Assembly (NCBI GenBank): GCA_937907485.1
Contig: CALESR010000294.1
Span: forward strand, 1 to 7,650
DNA length: 7,650 bases
Source: an uncultured Paracoccaceae bacterium
GTDB lineage: Bacteria > Pseudomonadota > Alphaproteobacteria > Rhodobacterales > Rhodobacteraceae
Reading direction: 5' to 3'
Below, one piece after another: positions 4,623-7,650 of this stretch (position 1 is the first letter of the stretch; every line of letters begins with the position of its first letter). Made by a program: the position numbers and the translations under genes. The notes below the pieces were generated by a model. It had not been told where the DNA came from. It saw only the letters and a program-made list of their open reading frames with translations, and searched no databases.

Positions 4623-6854
4623 ATGAGCCGTTTGCCCTCGAAACCCGATCTGATCCGCTGGCTGTCCGAACAGACCAGCCGTCCCTCGCTGCGCGATGTT
4701 GCATCGGCGCATGGCATCAAGGGTGGTGCCGAGAAGGTGGACCTGAAGCGCCTCTTGGCCGAACTGGAGGCCGAGGGCCATTATGTCCGCCGCAAGCGGG
4801 TGTTTGTCGATGGCGGGTTGCCGCCGGTGGGGATCATCCGTGTGACCGGGCCGGATGCCTCGGGCGATCTGGGGGCCGAGCCGGCCGAATGGCGAGGCAA
4901 GGGCGAGCCGCCAAGGCTGGTCATCATCGAGCGGCCAGGGCAGCCCGCGTTGGGGCTGGGCGACCGGGTGCTGGCCAAACTGGTTGAGACGGCGCAGGGC
5001 TGGCACGCCCATCCAATCCGTCTGCTGGCGCAGGGGCCAAAGGCGGTGCTGGGCATCTATCGCGCCGGGTCCGAAGGTGGGCGCATCCTGCCGATCGACA
5101 AGGGCGCCGATATGGAATGGCGGGTCAGCGCTGCCGAGGCGCAGGGGGCCAAGGACGGCGAACTGGTCGAGGCCGAGCAGACCGCCCCCGCCCGCATGGG
5201 CCTGCCGCGCGCCCGCATTACCCGGCGGCTGGGCGACCCTGGTGCGCCGCGCGCCGTCAGCCTGATCGCCATCCACCAGCACGGCATCCCGGACCGCTTT
5301 GACCCCACTACGCTGGCCGAGGCCGAGGCGGCGCGCGAGGCCCCCGTGCAGGGCCGCGAGGATCTGCGCGCCCTGCCCTTGCTGACCATCGATCCCTCGG
5401 ATGCACGCGACCATGACGACGCGGTCTGCGCCGCCCCTGACCCCGACCATCCCGGCGGTTTCATCGTCTGGGTCGCCATCGCCGATGTCGCCGCCTATGT
5501 GCGCCCCGGCTCCGCGCTGGACCGCGAGGCGCGCGCGCGCGGCAATTCGAGCTATTTCCCCGACCGCGTGGTGCCGATGCTGCCGGATCGGCTGTCGGGC
5601 GATCTGTGTTCGCTGCACGAAGGCGTGGACCGCCCGGTGCTGGCGGTGCGGCTGAGTGTTTCAGCGCAGGGCGAAAAACTCGGCCATCGTTTCGTGCGTG
5701 GGGTGATGAATTCGCGCGCCTCGCTGACCTATGAGCAGGCGCAGGCGGCCTTTGACGGCCAGCCTGAGGGCGCCACCCTGCTGTTGGCCGAAGGGCTGGG
5801 CCATCTTTACGCCGCCTGGAAGGCCACGCAGCACGCCCGCGCCGCGCGTCAGCCGCTGGATCTGGACCTGCCCGAGCGCCGCATCGTGCTGGCCGAGGAT
5901 GGGCAGGTGCAATCGGTCGCGTTCAAGGACCGGCTCGATGCGCACAAGGTGATCGAAGAGTTCATGGTGATGGCCAATGTCGCCGCCGCCGAGGAGTTGA
6001 TTGCCCGCCGCTCGCCGCTGCTGTTTCGCGTGCATGAAGAACCGGCGCCGGAAAAACTGGAGGCGCTGCGTGAGGTGGCGCAGGGGGCAGGGCTGGTACT
6101 GGCCCGTGGTCAGGTGCTGCAGACGCGGCATCTGAACCGGCTCTTGGCGGATGCACAGAACAGCGAGTTCAGCGAGCTTATCAACATGGCGACGCTGCGC
6201 GCGATGACGCAGGCCTATTACGCGCCGGACAATTACGGCCATTTCGGTCTGGCGCTGAAGAGCTATGCCCATTTCACCTCGCCGATCCGGCGTTATTCCG
6301 ACCTCATCGTGCACCGGGCCTTGATCCGCGCGCATCGCTGGGCGGACGACGGGCTCAGCGATTGGGACGTGGAAAACCTCGCCGAGACCGCCACCCAGAT
6401 CTCGGAAACCGAGCGCCGTTCGATGGCGGCCGAGCGCGACACCACGGACCGTTACCTTGCGGCCTTCATGGCCGACCGGGTAGGCGCCACCTTTGGCGGG
6501 CGGATATCCGGCGTCGCCCGGTTCGGACTGTTTGTGAAGCTCGACGAAACCGGAGCCGACGGTCTGATCCCGATCCGGTCGCTGGGCGACGAGTATTTCC
6601 GCCACGATGCCGACAGCCAGACCCTGACCGGCGAGAAAACCGGCGTGGTGCTGGGGCTGGGACAGCGGGTCAGCGTGAAACTGGCCGAAGCCGAGCCGAT
6701 GACCGGCGGGCTGGTGCTGGAACTGCTGGAAGTCGAGGGGGCGGCGATGGCGCGCGCTCGCCGCGGCAAAGGCGGGCGCCCGATACACCGCAAGGGGGCA
6801 GCCCTGAAGGCCGGGCTGGCCAAGGCCAAGCGCAAGCGTGAACGTCAGCGCTGA
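4623..6854 (+). CDS. rnr: Ribonuclease R (3'-5' exoribonuclease)
   Basis: RNase R is a cytosolic processive 3'-5' exoribonuclease that degrades structured RNA, including rRNA and mRNA fragments. The 743-residue product has an N-terminal winged-helix-like region (about 5-60), cold-shock/OB regions (about 65-240), the RNB catalytic domain (about 250-570), an S1 domain (about 620-705) and a Lys/Arg-rich tail (709-743). The catalytic metal-binding aspartates are seen in IDPSDARDHDDAV as Asp257, Asp263, Asp265 and Asp266. FTSPIRRYSDLIVHR (551-565) is the conserved RNB end motif. An in-frame TAG at 4611-4613 rules out any earlier start, and the N-terminus MSRLPSK fits the family, so ATG 4623 is secure. 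No Shine-Dalgarno sequence lies at a usable distance: GGGG at 4618-4621 is only one base before the ATG. The gene ends 7 bases from the convergent SDR gene. Confidence 0.96.
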   Translation: MSRLPSKPDLIRWLSEQTSRPSLRDVASAHGIKGGAEKVDLKRLLAELEAEGHYVRRKRVFVDGGLPPVGIIRVTGPDASGDLGAEPAEWRGKGEPPRLVIIERPGQPALGLGDRVLAKLVETAQGWHAHPIRLLAQGPKAVLGIYRAGSEGGRILPIDKGADMEWRVSAAEAQGAKDGELVEAEQTAPARMGLPRARITRRLGDPGAPRAVSLIAIHQHGIPDRFDPTTLAEAEAAREAPVQGREDLRALPLLTIDPSDARDHDDAVCAAPDPDHPGGFIVWVAIADVAAYVRPGSALDREARARGNSSYFPDRVVPMLPDRLSGDLCSLHEGVDRPVLAVRLSVSAQGEKLGHRFVRGVMNSRASLTYEQAQAAFDGQPEGATLLLAEGLGHLYAAWKATQHARAARQPLDLDLPERRIVLAEDGQVQSVAFKDRLDAHKVIEEFMVMANVAAAEELIARRSPLLFRVHEEPAPEKLEALREVAQGAGLVLARGQVLQTRHLNRLLADAQNSEFSELINMATLRAMTQAYYAPDNYGHFGLALKSYAHFTSPIRRYSDLIVHRALIRAHRWADDGLSDWDVENLAETATQISETERRSMAAERDTTDRYLAAFMADRVGATFGGRISGVARFGLFVKLDETGADGLIPIRSLGDEYFRHDADSQTLTGEKTGVVLGLGQRVSVKLAEAEPMTGGLVLELLEVEGAAMARARRGKGGRPIHRKGAALKAGLAKAKRKRERQR

Positions 6855-6861
6855 AGGCGGC

Positions 6862-7644
6862 TCAGAGCGACCACTTCGGCGTGAAGGGCAGTTGCGACGA
6901 CAGCCCGCCATCGACCACCAGCACCTGACCATTGACGTAGGACGCCGCGTCCGAGGCCAGCCAGACCACGGCCTCGGCGACCTCCTCGGCCTGCCCGCCC
7001 CGGCGCAGCGGGTTCAACTGACCGATGCGTCCCTCGCGGCCGCGCGCGCGGGCATCATCGAACAGCGGCGCGGTCATCGGCGTGTCGATCAGGCCGGGGG
7101 CGACGCCATTCACGCGGATGCCCCGCCCGCTGAGCGCCATGGCGCACCCCTGCACCAGACTGACCACCCCGGCCTTGGACGCCGAATAGGGGATCGGCCC
7201 GGCCCCGGCCCGCAGCCCGGCGACCGAGGCGGTGCAGATGATCGACGCGCCCGCTTGCAGATGCGGCAGTGCGCTGCGGATGGCGACCCAGGGACCCAGC
7301 AGATTGACCCGTAGAACCTCCATGAACTCGGCGCTGGAGGTGTCGAGCCGGGGCAGCAGCCCGCCGGTGATCCCGGCGTTGGCATGCAGGATATGCAACC
7401 CGCCATGAGCCGTAACCGCGCGTTGGACGAGGGCCTCGGCCCCGGCGTCGGTGGCGCAATCGCCGATCAGCGCCTCAGCCCGCCCGCCCGCATTGCGGAT
7501 CAACGCAGCGGTGTCTTCGACCGCGGGGGCCAGATCGGACACCACGACTGCTGCACCTCGCCGAGCGAGGGCCAGCGCCGTGGCGCGACCGATGCCCCCC
7601 GCAGCGCCGGTGACGATGGCGCTCTTGCCGGTCAGATCCTGCAT
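6862..7644 (-). CDS. Short-chain dehydrogenase/reductase (SDR), substrate unknown
   Basis: This gene encodes a 260-residue classical SDR, a cytosolic NAD(P)-dependent oxidoreductase. The Rossmann motif TGAAGGIG is at residues 12-19. Asp37 at the end of the second strand suggests NAD(H) preference. HANAG (87-91) is a variant of the usual NNAG, and Asn114, Ser140, Tyr153 and Lys157 (YSASK) form the catalytic tetrad. PG at 183-184 and the C-terminal YVNGQVLVVDGG (236-247) complete the fold. Family members act on sugars, acyl chains, alcohols or steroids, and the sequence does not say which. The ATG at 7644 fits the family N-terminus; its ribosome site and promoter lie beyond the right edge of the window. 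It converges on rnr with a 7-base gap and no clear terminator between them, so it is probably not part of the rnr transcript. Confidence 0.93.
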   Translation of the reverse strand: MQDLTGKSAIVTGAAGGIGRATALALARRGAAVVVSDLAPAVEDTAALIRNAGGRAEALIGDCATDAGAEALVQRAVTAHGGLHILHANAGITGGLLPRLDTSSAEFMEVLRVNLLGPWVAIRSALPHLQAGASIICTASVAGLRAGAGPIPYSASKAGVVSLVQGCAMALSGRGIRVNGVAPGLIDTPMTAPLFDDARARGREGRIGQLNPLRRGGQAEEVAEAVVWLASDAASYVNGQVLVVDGGLSSQLPFTPKWSL

Positions 7645-7650
7645 GGCTTA

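Noticed and set aside
4557..5618. 353-codon open frame on the minus strand opposite the 5' half of rnr
   Set aside because: It is a shadow of rnr coding sequence with low-complexity composition and no domain.
6849..6869. Possible bidirectional hairpin CTGA/TCAG between rnr and the SDR gene
   Set aside because: There are only four continuous pairs with a 7-base loop, extra pairs need a bulge, and there is no T-run on either strand; too weak to call a terminator.
5661..6932. 423-codon open frame on the minus strand opposite rnr
   Set aside because: It is antisense to the RNB and S1 domains of RNase R and also overlaps the SDR 3' end; there are no recognisable motifs.
6838..7314. 158-codon plus-strand frame after rnr
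   Set aside because: It is antisense to the SDR gene, overlaps the rnr end, and has no recognisable domain.

Overview
The window is GC-rich bacterial DNA carrying an intact, densely packed block of housekeeping genes. It is most likely from an alphaproteobacterium of the order Rhodobacterales. The gene order phoH-ybeY-corC-lnt-metK is typical of alphaproteobacteria. The strongest clue to the order is a SAM/SAH riboswitch just upstream of metK, an RNA class known essentially from Rhodobacterales. Promoter-like sequences with a -10 box beginning TAG and lacking the final T also fit this group. The genus cannot be fixed from the sequence.

Layout. Bases 1-3219 hold four co-directional genes that look like one operon: the 3' end of phoH (ATPase), ybeY (zinc RNA-processing enzyme), corC/ybeX (CBS-domain protein) and lnt (apolipoprotein N-acyltransferase). 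Two of the junctions are stop/start overlaps (ATGA and GTGA). The last codons and stop of lnt contain a predicted promoter. It is followed directly by the SAM/SAH riboswitch (about 3232-3275), which overlaps the Shine-Dalgarno sequence of metK (3284-4450). The 172-base gap after metK holds three GC-rich hairpins, an AT-richer tail, a sequence that resembles part of the metK riboswitch, and a second promoter-like site closely matching the metK one. rnr (RNase R, 4623-6854) follows, with a start that appears to be leaderless. A short-chain dehydrogenase/reductase gene (7644-6862, minus strand) converges on rnr with only 7 bases between the stop codons.

How the genes work together. PhoH, YbeY and RNase R all act in RNA metabolism, and CorC/YbeX is linked genetically to the same cluster in many bacteria. 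Lnt completes lipoprotein maturation in the inner membrane. MetK makes S-adenosylmethionine, and its translation is predicted to be shut down when SAM (or SAH) binds the leader. The SDR is a separate metabolic gene with unknown substrate.

Most notable observations. (1) The riboswitch has a longer linker than the short versions I know. (2) The lnt stop codon doubles as the start of the metK -10 box. (3) A degenerate riboswitch-like segment and a near-identical promoter box precede rnr in permuted order. (4) rnr appears leaderless. (5) The regulator and trmB genes that often flank metK in this group are absent, and rnr sits in their place. No mobile element, CRISPR array, tRNA or rRNA was seen.
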